DNA from: Gammaproteobacteria bacterium
Lineage (GTDB): Bacteria; Pseudomonadota; Gammaproteobacteria; Pseudomonadales; Azotimanducaceae_A
DNA length: 5,565 bases
Direction: 5' to 3'
NCBI GenBank assembly: GCA_026713405.1
Contig: JAPOON010000138.1
Location: 1 to 5,565, forward strand
This document shows, piece by piece, positions 1 to 5,565 of this stretch (position 1 is its first letter; each line of letters starts with the position of its first letter). The translations under genes and the position numbers were made by a program. Under the pieces are notes generated by a model, which saw nothing but the letters and a program-made list of their open reading frames with translations, was not told the origin of the DNA and searched no databases.

Positions 1-40
1 AACCCCGCGATGGCGACCGCGTAATCCCGTGCAAGAAAGC

Positions 41-58
41 GGCGCCTCATGAGGCACC
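41..58 (-). terminator. Hairpin at the stop codon of the quinone oxidoreductase gene, possible weak terminator
   Basis: Read on the minus strand, GGTGCCTCATGAGGCGCC folds into a 7-bp stem (one G-T wobble) with a CATG tetraloop. It contains the TGA stop codon of the upstream gene. The downstream sequence GCTTTCTTGC is only moderately T-rich, so this is at best an imperfect intrinsic terminator. The dyad is nearly symmetric and could also act on plus-strand transcripts arriving from the left. The stem is seen directly; the terminator role is inferred. Confidence 0.35.
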
Positions 59-1039
59 TGCTTCGCCGACGGTCAAAACCACCTTGCCGATGGCGCGGCG
101 TTCCGACAGGTCGCGGAGCCCCCGGACATATTGTTCCAGGGGATAACTGCTGCCGACCAGGGGATCGATCCCGCCCCGCCCGAAGAGCTCGAGAATCTCC
201 TGGAAGCGTGCCTTGTGCTCGTCCGGAGAGCGCATGGACCAGGCGCCGTAGAAGACGCCGACGACCTGGCAGCTTTTCAGCAGAATCAGGTTTATGGGCA
301 CCCTGGGAATATCGCCGGCAGCGAAGCCGATGACCAGCACCCTGCCGTACCAGTTGATGCAGCGCATGCACTGATCGAACAGATCGCCCCCGACCGGATC
401 GTAGATGACATCGGCGCCCTTCCCGCCGGTCAGCGCCTTGACCTTGTCCTTGAGCTGGCCGTCGCTGTAGTCGATGGTCTCGTCGGCCCCGGAGGCGCGG
501 GCGGCATCGAGCTTCTCCGCCGAACTCGAGGCGGGGATGACCCGGGCGCCCATGGGCTTTCCGAGCTGTACCGGCGCCGAGCCGGCTCCCCCGCCCGCCC
601 CGAGCACGAGCAGGTTCTCGCCCGGTTGCAGCGCCGCCCGATCCTTGAGCGCATAGTACGACGTGCCGTAAGTGGTGCTGATGCCGGATGCCTGGGCAAA
701 GCTCATGGACTCGGGCATCCGGAACAGGCGCCGGGCCGGCAGGCCGACCCGTTCCGCGAATCCGCCGTGTCCCACGCCGCCGAATACCCGGTCTCCCGGC
801 GCAAACTCCGTCACGTTGGCGCCGGTCGCCGCGATCGTTCCCGCCACTTCGCCACCCGGAGTGAACGGAAACGGCGGCAGGCTCTGATACTTGCCGGCGA
901 TCATCAGGACATCGGGGAAATTGAGCGCAACGGCGCGAATGTCGACCAGCACATCGTCCGGCCCGATGACCGGTTCCGCGACATCTTCGAGCACCAGCGA
1001 TTCCGGAGGCCCGAAGGCCTTGCACAACACGGCTTTCAA
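47..1039 (-). CDS. Zinc-independent NADPH:quinone oxidoreductase, MDR superfamily
   Basis: A 330-residue cytoplasmic oxidoreductase of the medium-chain dehydrogenase/reductase superfamily, quinone oxidoreductase branch, expected to use NAD(P)H to reduce quinones, enones or enoyl thioesters. The N-terminal GroES-like domain starts MKAVLCKAFGPPESL and carries PGGEVAGTI (61-69) and PGDRVFG (81-87). The Rossmann domain has the glycine-rich loop LGAGGGAGSAPVQ (146-158), then GADETIDY (184-191) and IYDPVGGD (212-219). No cysteine/histidine set for catalytic or structural zinc is visible, as expected for this branch. The start chosen is TTG at 1039, because the family's conserved MKAVL begins there and GGGGAA lies 5 nt upstream. 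An in-frame TTG at 1060 would add seven residues but has no ribosome binding site. The loop differs from the usual AAGGVG form and nearby alanines are replaced by proline (P157, P162, P170). It follows acpH on the same strand after a repeat-filled gap. The exact substrate cannot be read from sequence. Confidence 0.9.
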   Translation of the reverse strand: MKAVLCKAFGPPESLVLEDVAEPVIGPDDVLVDIRAVALNFPDVLMIAGKYQSLPPFPFTPGGEVAGTIAATGANVTEFAPGDRVFGGVGHGGFAERVGLPARRLFRMPESMSFAQASGISTTYGTSYYALKDRAALQPGENLLVLGAGGGAGSAPVQLGKPMGARVIPASSSAEKLDAARASGADETIDYSDGQLKDKVKALTGGKGADVIYDPVGGDLFDQCMRCINWYGRVLVIGFAAGDIPRVPINLILLKSCQVVGVFYGAWSMRSPDEHKARFQEILELFGRGGIDPLVGSSYPLEQYVRGLRDLSERRAIGKVVLTVGEAGAS

Positions 1040-1068
1040 GAAGATTCCCCGGGAAGGCAAAGCGCCGG

Positions 1069-1155
1069 ACGGGGCGATGCGTGAGCCCGGCTGGAAAACG
1101 GTGACCGGGTGGGAATTCGACTCATTCGATTGCCTTGTCCGCGAACAAGAGGCCT
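1069..1155 (+). repeat. Intergenic repeat, copy A (87 bp)
   Basis: One of three copies of an unnamed intergenic element, defined here by its conserved start acggggcgat and end aggcct. By hand alignment it matches copy B (1157-1251) at about 71 of 87 columns and copy C (3548-3634, opposite strand) at 65 of 87 without gaps. Inside it are CCCGG (1086-1090) facing CCGGG (1105-1109), a direct repeat TTCGAC (1116-1121) and TTCGAT (1125-1130), and the near-palindrome CTTGTCCGCGAACAAG (1134-1149; 7 of 8 pairs). It fills most of the DNA just upstream of the quinone oxidoreductase start, so it lies in that gene's leader or promoter region. I do not recognise it as REP, ERIC or a Correia element. Its function is unknown. 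Confidence 0.8.
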
Positions 1156-1156
1156 A

Positions 1157-1251
1157 ACGGGGCGATGCCCCAGCCCGGCAGGAATACAGTGATCGGGAGG
1201 GATTTGACTCATTTGACAACCTTATCCGCGAAATCCGCGAACAAAAGGCCT
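1157..1251 (+). repeat. Intergenic repeat, copy B (95 bp), tandem to copy A
   Basis: Direct tandem neighbour of copy A, one base apart. It begins with acggggcgatgc and ends with aggcct like the other copies. It is longer because atccgcgaa is present twice (1224-1232 and 1233-1241). It has the most perfect head hairpin of the three, GGGGC-gat-GCCCC (1159-1171), plus CCCGG (1174-1178) facing TCGGG (1193-1197) and a perfect direct repeat TTTGAC (1203-1208, 1212-1217). With the duplication removed it matches copy C at about 69 of 87 columns. It ends 24 bases from the acpH stop codon. A short lookalike of the element's start (aacggcgatagcc, 1257-1269) follows, but is too short to call a third unit. 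Confidence 0.8.
1224..1241 (+). repeat. 9-bp tandem duplication within copy B
   Basis: The 9-mer atccgcgaa occurs twice head to tail. Copies A and C have a single unit at the matching place (tccgcgaa in A, tccgccga in C), so the doubling is most simply a gain in copy B, as slipped-strand replication would produce. Confidence 0.85.
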
Positions 1252-1275
1252 AGATTAACGGCGATAGCCGAAGCG

Positions 1276-1917
1276 TCAACCGGGCTGCCCCGTCCCGGCA
1301 GCCGATTCCGCCAGTTTCTCGGTCCACTCGCACCCGTGGGCGAGCAGTTCCGGGAAGTAGCCGCGAAAGTCCTTCTGCAGGTCCGGCAGGCAGCCGGCGA
1401 CGAAAGCCAGCAGCACGCCATTCAGGTTTTCCCGGCCGAGCCGGCGCGTGATGCTGAGCAGCCCACGCTCCATCGCATCGGCATCCCGGTAGCGGGCCAG
1501 GAGGTCATCCTCCACCATCCAGTCAAGGTAGCGCCGGCCCGGTGCGTCGAGGCGATGCGCGTGCGGTTCGAGCGTCGCATAGCAGCGCCGGCTGAAGGCC
1601 TCCAGCGGCTCGGCGTGACAGGCTTGCCAGTCAATAGCCAGGCAATGGTCGGCAACGATGTCCACGAATACCGGCGCCAGGCGGCGCAGGTCCGCCGGAA
1701 AGCGATTGCAGCTTCTGCGGATCCCCGCGGCGCCGTTGCTGTAAGCGTCGATGCGCCGGTGCAGGCGTATGCCCGCCTGCAGCGGGGCCGGCCACCGGTC
1801 CGGGACCGGGCCTTTTACAAAGTCACCCAGAATGGCGCCGGCGATGAGGCCCGCCCCCATCGCCTCGTCGCCCGGATTCGCCCGGTCGGCGATCAGGCAG
1901 TGCGCCAGGAAGTTCAC
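1276..1917 (-). CDS. acpH: Acyl carrier protein phosphodiesterase (AcpH, DUF479 family)
   Basis: A 213-residue protein matching the AcpH family, cytoplasmic enzymes that hydrolyse 4'-phosphopantetheine from holo-acyl carrier protein to give apo-ACP. Family signatures are the N-terminal MNFLAH (1-6, with H6), LGDFVKG (30-36, with D32), HRRID (53-57), the D90-H91 pair and ARYRD (141-145). This pattern resembles the metal-dependent HD-like active site proposed for E. coli AcpH. The protein is about 20 residues longer than the roughly 193-residue E. coli enzyme, from small insertions and an extended C-terminus. It starts with GTG at 1917, whose bases form GTGA with the gshA stop codon, a 4-base overlap. 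There is no Shine-Dalgarno sequence ahead (minus strand reads CTCCGCA before GTG), so translation is probably coupled to gshA. Family assignment is firm; activity is inferred from homology. Confidence 0.9.
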   Translation of the reverse strand: MNFLAHCLIADRANPGDEAMGAGLIAGAILGDFVKGPVPDRWPAPLQAGIRLHRRIDAYSNGAAGIRRSCNRFPADLRRLAPVFVDIVADHCLAIDWQACHAEPLEAFSRRCYATLEPHAHRLDAPGRRYLDWMVEDDLLARYRDADAMERGLLSITRRLGRENLNGVLLAFVAGCLPDLQKDFRGYFPELLAHGCEWTEKLAESAAGTGQPG

Positions 1918-3503
1918 TGCGGAGGCTTGAGATAGGATTCGAGAAAGGTGTCGAAATCCACCTCGTCCGCGTCCTCTATGGATTGCTGGTCCGCGTACGA
2001 CCGCCGGGCCATGGCCTGTTGCCGGTTCATCTCCCGCCGGGTCGGGGGATGTTCATCGAAATACCCCTTGTGCGCGATGGACTGGTTGAGCGCGAAGCGG
2101 AAGAACGGCGCCTTCTGGCTCGCCATCATGTCCAGGATTCGCGCGGACGGGGTCAGGCTGGAATTGCGCGCCCGGGCCCGCTGCTGTTCCACGGCATCGG
2201 TGTACAGGTCCGTTTCGTGCGCCGCATCGAGCAGTTCGGCCACCGCCGCACACCGGCTGAGGATCGCGCCCGCCCGGTTGTCGCGGAGTTCGCCGCCGAG
2301 ACGCAGCCCCGGTTCGCGCCCGCGCTCCACCACGGCAAGCTGAATCGCCTCGTTCTCCGCCGATTCCTCCGGGCTGTCCCCGGGACTTTCGGCGAGCAGG
2401 CAACAGAGCAGGAAGGTGTCCATGAAGCGGATCTGCTGCTCGTCGATGCCCACGCGCAGAAACGGGTTGAGGTCGAGGCAGCGGACTTCCACGTACTCCA
2501 CCCCCCGGCGCCTGAGTGCCGTCAACGGGCGCTCGCCGGAACGGATCCGCCGCTTTGGCCGGATTGCCCCGTAAAACTCGTTTTCGATCTGCAGCAGCGC
2601 CGTGTTGAGCTGACGGTAGGCGCCGTCCACTTTGACGCCGATCGCCTCGTAGGGGGGATAGGATTGCGTCAGCGCCGTGTGCATCGTCTGCGCGTAGGAT
2701 TCCAGGCCGTTGTACGAGATGTGCAACCCGCTCTGGGCATCGCTCTGGTAACCCAGCCGCCCCATTCTCAACGACGTGGCCCAGGGCAGGTAAAGCGTGC
2801 CCTCGTCGAACCCTTCCAGGCCATGATCGAGATTGCGCGCGAAAGAGCGGCAGATGGCGGGCGACGCACCGAAGAGCCAGGTCAACAGCCAACCGTGCCG
2901 GCGGCAGTTGCGGATCAGGCCGAAGTAACAGTCTGTCACGAAATCACGGTCGGCCGGACGCCGCTGCAGGGCCGCATACCGTTCCCAGAAGGCATCCGGA
3001 AGGGAAAAGTTGTAATGAATGCCGGAGATGGTCTGCATCAGGCGTCCGTACCGATGGCCCAGCCCGAGCCGGTAGACCGTCTTGGCCGTGCCGATGTTGG
3101 ACGACCCGTAGCGGCCCACGGGAATGTCGGCTTCCTCGCCGACGAAGCAGGGCATGGACGCCACCCAGAGCAACTCGTCGTCCAGGCAGGAATACACATA
3201 GCGGTGGACATCGTGAAGCTGGCCGATGCACGCTTCCGGCGAGGCATGAACGCCGGTGATGAGTTCGAGTTGCGCTTCCGAGAAGTCGGTGGTGATGTTG
3301 GGGTGGGTCAGGGTCGAACCCAGCTCGCGCGGATGGCTGCGCTGCGACAGGTTGCCGTCCGGAGTGACCCGCAGGCTTTCCTTCTCAATGCCCCGGCGGA
3401 TGCCGGTAAGTTCCCCGTAGCCCTCGCGCAGCGCATCGAGGATCGACGACGGAATCTCCAGGCCCTTCAGGCGCATGTCGTACCGAGTCTCCGGTTGCGT
3501 CAC
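1914..3503 (-). CDS. gshA: Glutamate-cysteine ligase, class I (proteobacterial)
   Basis: Cytoplasmic ATP-dependent ligase joining L-glutamate and L-cysteine to gamma-glutamylcysteine, the first and usually rate-limiting step of glutathione synthesis. The 529-residue product is near the 518 residues of E. coli GshA. Signatures in order: GIEKESLRV (35-43 region), LTHPNITTDFSEAQLELIT (65-83), SMPC (117-119 region), YGSSNIG and KTVYR (132-145), RYGRLMQTISGIHYNFS (151-167), QLNTALLQIENEFY (298-311), RRGVEYVEVRCLDLNPF (332-348) and RFMDTFLLCCLL (359-370). The start is uncertain. GTG at 3503 has only a weak GGACGG upstream. ATG at 3476, nine codons in, has GGAG 12 nt upstream and would give 520 residues; neither start cuts a conserved motif. 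Its TGA overlaps the acpH GTG. The 130-bp gap to pckA holds repeat copy C and two alternative hairpins, leaving open a leader-level control. gshB is not in the window. Confidence 0.96.
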   Translation of the reverse strand: MTQPETRYDMRLKGLEIPSSILDALREGYGELTGIRRGIEKESLRVTPDGNLSQRSHPRELGSTLTHPNITTDFSEAQLELITGVHASPEACIGQLHDVHRYVYSCLDDELLWVASMPCFVGEEADIPVGRYGSSNIGTAKTVYRLGLGHRYGRLMQTISGIHYNFSLPDAFWERYAALQRRPADRDFVTDCYFGLIRNCRRHGWLLTWLFGASPAICRSFARNLDHGLEGFDEGTLYLPWATSLRMGRLGYQSDAQSGLHISYNGLESYAQTMHTALTQSYPPYEAIGVKVDGAYRQLNTALLQIENEFYGAIRPKRRIRSGERPLTALRRRGVEYVEVRCLDLNPFLRVGIDEQQIRFMDTFLLCCLLAESPGDSPEESAENEAIQLAVVERGREPGLRLGGELRDNRAGAILSRCAAVAELLDAAHETDLYTDAVEQQRARARNSSLTPSARILDMMASQKAPFFRFALNQSIAHKGYFDEHPPTRREMNRQQAMARRSYADQQSIEDADEVDFDTFLESYLKPPQ

Positions 3504-3513
3504 CGGATACCGT

Positions 3514-3539
3514 CCGTTGCAGCCAACGGGTCGGCTGCA
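3514..3539 (-). promoter_or_regulatory. Two mutually exclusive hairpins in the gshA leader
   Basis: On the minus strand TGCAGCC (3539-3533) pairs perfectly with GGCTGCA (3524-3518) across an 8-base loop. CCGTT within that loop (3529-3525) can instead pair with AACGG (3518-3514) across GGCTGC. The two stems share bases, so only one can form at a time. The structure ends about 10 bases before the GTG start of gshA at 3503. No T tract follows, so it is not an intrinsic terminator. It could be a translational switch, an operator dyad or chance; the base pairing is seen, the role is not. Confidence 0.3.
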
Positions 3540-3547
3540 GGCGGGCC

Positions 3548-3634
3548 AGGCCTCTTATCGGCGGACAAAGTGGTCAAATGCGTCAGATTCCCTCCCGGTG
3601 GCTGTTTTCTGGTCGGGCTGGGGAATCGCCCCGT
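3548..3634 (-). repeat. Intergenic repeat, copy C (87 bp), inverted relative to A and B
   Basis: Third copy of the repeat found at 1069-1251, on the opposite strand. Its first base is the final A of the pckA TGA stop codon, so the element starts exactly at the gene end. It runs from acggggcgat to aggcct with no length difference from copy A. The head hairpin is GGGG-cgatt-CCCC (3632-3620), the CCCG...CGGG pair is kept, and the direct repeat reads TCTGAC then TTTGAC. It occupies two thirds of the pckA-gshA gap and would be the 3' end of a pckA transcript or part of a gshA leader. It has no T tract after a stem, so it is not a standard terminator. Confidence 0.8.
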
Positions 3635-5199
3635 CAGCAATCGGCCGACGGCCCCGCGGCGACAATGGCGGGGGCCACGTCGAACTTGCTGAAATTATCC
3701 GCGAACTTCGCGCTCAGGTTTCGTGCGGCGGCATCGTAGGCATCCTTGTCCGCCCAGGTATCGCGCGGGTTGAGCAGGGCGCTGTCGACGCCGGGAACCG
3801 CTTCCGGTACGTCCAGGTTGAAACCGGGCAGCCGCCTCGTGGGCACGTTTTCCAGGCTGCCGTTCTGGACGGCGGCGATGATGGCCCGGGTAACGGGTAT
3901 CCTGAACCGTTCGCCAACCCCATACCCGCCGCCCGTCCAGCCGGTATTGACCAGGTAGACCCTGGACCCGAACTCCTCGATCCGGCGGATGAGCAGGTCT
4001 GCGTACACCCCTGCCGGCCGGGGAAAGAAGGCGGCGCCGAAACAGGTGGAAAAGGTCGCCTGATAGGCTTCCGTCGACCCCATCACGGTCGACCCCACGG
4101 CAGCGGTGTATCCGGAAAGAAAATGATAGGCGGCTGCCTCTTTGCCCAGCATCGAAACCGGCGGCAGCACGCCGCTGACATCGCAGGTAAGGAAGATGAC
4201 GTTGTTGGGCTCGCCGGCGCGGTTTTCGGGTACCTTGAGCTCGATGTTCGAACGGGGGTAGCAGGCGCGGGTGTTTTCGGTGAGGGAGGCATCGGAATAA
4301 TCGGGCTGGCGAGTGTCGGGATCGATGATGACGTTCTCGACGATGGCGCCGAAGCTGATCGCATCGAATATCACCGGCTCGTTCTCCCGCGTGAGGTCGA
4401 TGCATTTCGCGTAGCAGCCGCCCTCGAAATTGAAGACCGTGCCCTTGCCCCAGCCGTGCTCGTCATCGCCGATCAGGAAACGGCCGGGGTCTGCCGACAG
4501 CGTCGTCTTGCCGGTGCCCGACAGGCCGAAGAAAAGCGACACGTCGCCGTCCCTGCCCATGTTCGCCGAGCAGTGCATGGGCAGCACGTCCTTTTCGGGG
4601 AGCAGGAAATTCAGCACGCTGAACATGGATTTCTTCATCTCGCCGGCGTAGCGCATGCCGGCCAGCAGCACCTTGCGCGCCGCGAAGTTGATCATCACCG
4701 TGCCGTCGCTGGCCGTACCGTCCCGTTCCGGGCGGCAGACGAAATCCGGAGCGCTCGCCACCTGCCAGACTTTCTTGTTGTGCGGGTTGTAGTGCTCGGG
4801 CGTGATGAACAGTGCCTGGCCGAAGAGCGCGTGCCAAGCGTATTCGGTTCTCACCTCGACGGGCAGATAGTGCTCCGGGTCCGCGCCGACGTGCAGGTGC
4901 GATACGAAGCACCCGGAGCGTTCCAGGTGCAGGTGGACCCGGTCCCAGAGCGCATCGAACACCACCGGCGCAATCGGCTGGTTGATGGCGCCCCAGTCGA
5001 TGGCATCGGAGGTCGAGGGTTCGTCGACGATGAAACGGTCCTTGGGAGAGCGGCCGGTGCGTTTGCCGGTCTCGACCACGATGGCGCCGTTGCTCGCAAA
5101 CCGGCCCTCGCCGCGGGTCACCGCCAGTTCGGCGAGTCTCGGGGAGGAAAGTTCGGTTTGGATGTCGGCGCGGGATGTACTATCGATTTGAGCGGCCAT
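3634..5199 (-). CDS. pckA: Phosphoenolpyruvate carboxykinase (ATP)
   Basis: Converts oxaloacetate plus ATP to phosphoenolpyruvate, CO2 and ADP, the entry step of gluconeogenesis, in the cytoplasm. The 521-residue product (E. coli 540) carries [12 protein letters not shown] (45-56, substrate arginine), [13 protein letters not shown] (181-193, metal-binding lysine), MHCSANM (208-214, metal-binding histidine), the P-loop GLSGTGKTT (225-233), LIGDDEHGW (242-250, kinase-2 aspartates), FEGGCYAK (258-265) and NTR (309-311). All expected catalytic residues are present. The mobile lid reads [18 protein letters not shown] (363-380) instead of the E. coli type GFTAKLAGTERGITEP, and [14 protein letters not shown] (419-432) follows; from memory this resembles Pseudomonas PckA. 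ATG at 5199 is chosen over an in-frame TTG at 5226, because the TTG sits at or before the predicted transcription start and AGGGGGA lies upstream of the ATG. It is probably transcribed from its own promoter and may read into gshA. Confidence 0.97.
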   Translation of the reverse strand: MAAQIDSTSRADIQTELSSPRLAELAVTRGEGRFASNGAIVVETGKRTGRSPKDRFIVDEPSTSDAIDWGAINQPIAPVVFDALWDRVHLHLERSGCFVSHLHVGADPEHYLPVEVRTEYAWHALFGQALFITPEHYNPHNKKVWQVASAPDFVCRPERDGTASDGTVMINFAARKVLLAGMRYAGEMKKSMFSVLNFLLPEKDVLPMHCSANMGRDGDVSLFFGLSGTGKTTLSADPGRFLIGDDEHGWGKGTVFNFEGGCYAKCIDLTRENEPVIFDAISFGAIVENVIIDPDTRQPDYSDASLTENTRACYPRSNIELKVPENRAGEPNNVIFLTCDVSGVLPPVSMLGKEAAAYHFLSGYTAAVGSTVMGSTEAYQATFSTCFGAAFFPRPAGVYADLLIRRIEEFGSRVYLVNTGWTGGGYGVGERFRIPVTRAIIAAVQNGSLENVPTRRLPGFNLDVPEAVPGVDSALLNPRDTWADKDAYDAAARNLSAKFADNFSKFDVAPAIVAAGPSADC

Positions 5200-5211
5200 T
5201 AACTGATGCGG

Positions 5212-5218
5212 TCCCCCT
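5212..5218 (-). promoter_or_regulatory. pckA: Ribosome binding site of pckA
   Basis: AGGGGGA on the minus strand, 12 bases before the ATG at 5199. The spacing is on the long side, but it is the only purine-rich stretch near the start and lies downstream of the TTG at 5226, which it therefore cannot serve. Confidence 0.5.
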
Positions 5219-5228
5219 GCGTTCAACC

Positions 5229-5237
5229 ATTATGCCA
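5229..5237 (-). promoter_or_regulatory. pckA: Extended -10 promoter element for pckA
   Basis: The minus strand reads TGG-CATAAT: a sigma-70 -10 hexamer matching TATAAT at five of six positions, preceded by the TGn extension that can compensate for a poor -35. No good -35 is seen at 16-18 bases (nearest GTTCGA/TTCGAC). Transcription would start near 5222, giving a leader of about 23 bases that contains the AGGGGGA site. Predicted from sequence only. Confidence 0.5.
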
Positions 5238-5359
5238 GAGCCCTCCGGCGGTCGAACCAGCCAGAATCGAGGGAACCGGGCACGTGTCAGTGTCCTTTCT
5301 CGCAGGCGATATGGTTTCAGAGGCAGGGCAACGCGTCAATGCGGTTTTAACACGCCCGG

Positions 5360-5565
5360 TCAACCGCCAGGCATCAGTTCCCCGAAATCGTTGAACGCCG
5401 GAAACGCCAGTTCCTTCCGGGACGGACGGGCGGAGTCGGGCTGCTGCACCGTCAGCAGGTACTCGATGCCGTACGCAGCGGCGGCATCGAGTACCGCCCG
5501 GCTGTCGTCGATGAGCAACGTCCGGCTCGGGTCGCACGGGGGGTGTTCCGCGGGCCGGCCCCACA
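5360..5565 (-). CDS. yrfG: C-terminal part of a YrfG-like HAD nucleotidase (partial)
   Basis: The last 67 codons of a gene entering from the right edge; the start lies outside the window. The fragment begins WGRPAEHPPCDPSRTLLIDD and ends ELMPGG with a TGA stop. RTLLIDDS (14-21 of the fragment) is the HAD superfamily motif IV with its magnesium-binding aspartate pair, and the following AVLDAAAAYGIEYLLTV and QQPDS closely parallel the C-terminus of E. coli YrfG, a GMP/IMP 5'-nucleotidase. The catalytic motif I aspartate would be upstream of the window. In E. coli yrfG lies near pckA with hslR and hslO between; here pckA follows directly 161 bases downstream, which supports the assignment. Another HAD phosphatase of the same subfamily is possible. 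Confidence 0.8.
   Translation of the reverse strand, partial: WGRPAEHPPCDPSRTLLIDDSRAVLDAAAAYGIEYLLTVQQPDSARPSRKELAFPAFNDFGELMPGG

Noticed and set aside
1..24. Plus-strand codons ending NPAMATA then TAA, possibly the end of a convergent gene
   Set aside because: Only seven codons are visible and the other two plus frames are also open over this stretch; nothing identifies a gene.
1204..1226. TTGACT and TTGACA hexamers with CTTATC nearby in copy B, as a sigma-70 promoter
   Set aside because: The spacing to any -10-like hexamer is far too short (11 bases or less), and it points along the plus strand, away from every gene here.
1069..1251. Tandem repeats as a CRISPR array
   Set aside because: The copies are adjacent, divergent and 87-95 bp long with no unique spacers between them and no cas genes nearby.
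1257..1269. aacggcgatagcc after copy B, similar to the start of the repeat
   Set aside because: About ten matching bases only, running towards the acpH stop codon; could be a remnant third unit but is within chance.
3695..3706. ttatccgcgaac inside pckA, matching part of repeat copy B
   Set aside because: It encodes normal C-terminal residues of PckA and the match does not extend into the rest of the element, so it is taken as coincidence.
131..5202. Long open frames on the plus strand (131-1084, 1135-1935, 1983-3692, 3475-5202)
   Set aside because: They run antisense to genes with clear family signatures, show Arg/Ala/Gly-rich low-information translations with no recognisable domain, and are typical of GC-rich DNA.
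5230..5283. A 17-codon minus-strand open frame starting GTG at 5283, with AGGA 9 nt upstream, ahead of pckA
   Set aside because: Its stop overlaps the predicted -10 hexamer of pckA, so it would not be in that transcript, and no convincing promoter lies further upstream. A leader peptide cannot be supported.
5341..5367. Inverted repeat GCGGTT...AACCGC around the yrfG-like stop codon
   Set aside because: Six-base stem with a 15-base loop and no T tract; too weak to call a terminator.
5223..5564. A 113-codon minus-strand open frame at the right edge
   Set aside because: It overlaps the YrfG-like reading frame, which carries a HAD motif IV and a natural stop; this frame has no family-like sequence and runs over the pckA promoter.

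Overview
This GC-rich window reads as chromosomal DNA of a gammaproteobacterium. The basis is a class I (proteobacterial) glutamate-cysteine ligase, a Pseudomonas-like ATP-dependent PEP carboxykinase, an AcpH-type acyl carrier protein phosphodiesterase and a YrfG-type HAD nucleotidase. I cannot place the genus from sequence alone. All five genes lie on the minus strand, so the order of transcription is right to left: yrfG (C-terminal part only) > pckA > gshA > acpH > a zinc-free quinone oxidoreductase.

Region by region (minus-strand order): 5360-5565 encodes the last 67 codons of a YrfG-like HAD phosphatase. 5200-5359 is the pckA upstream region, with an extended -10 promoter and a purine-rich ribosome binding site. 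3634-5199 is pckA. 3504-3633 separates pckA from gshA and holds one copy of an 87-bp repeat, starting in the pckA stop codon, followed by two mutually exclusive small hairpins just ahead of gshA. 1914-3503 is gshA, which overlaps acpH (1276-1917) by four bases in a GTGA junction. 1040-1275 is mostly two tandem copies of the same repeat, in opposite orientation to the first. 47-1039 is the quinone oxidoreductase gene, which ends in a hairpin at its stop codon; positions 1-46 hold no gene I can support.

The genes are housekeeping functions: gluconeogenesis (pckA), glutathione synthesis (gshA), turnover of the acyl carrier protein prosthetic group (acpH), NAD(P)H-dependent reduction of quinones or enones (the oxidoreductase), and nucleotide monophosphate hydrolysis (yrfG). 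They form no obvious single pathway. The gshA/acpH overlap suggests co-translation, and glutathione synthesis next to a quinone/enone reductase could fit electrophile defence, but that link is inference.

No defence, mobile or otherwise novel multi-gene system is visible. The least explained structure is the intergenic repeat family: three copies of 87-95 bp, about 75-82 % identical pairwise by hand alignment, each placed against a gene boundary and each sharing internal substructure.
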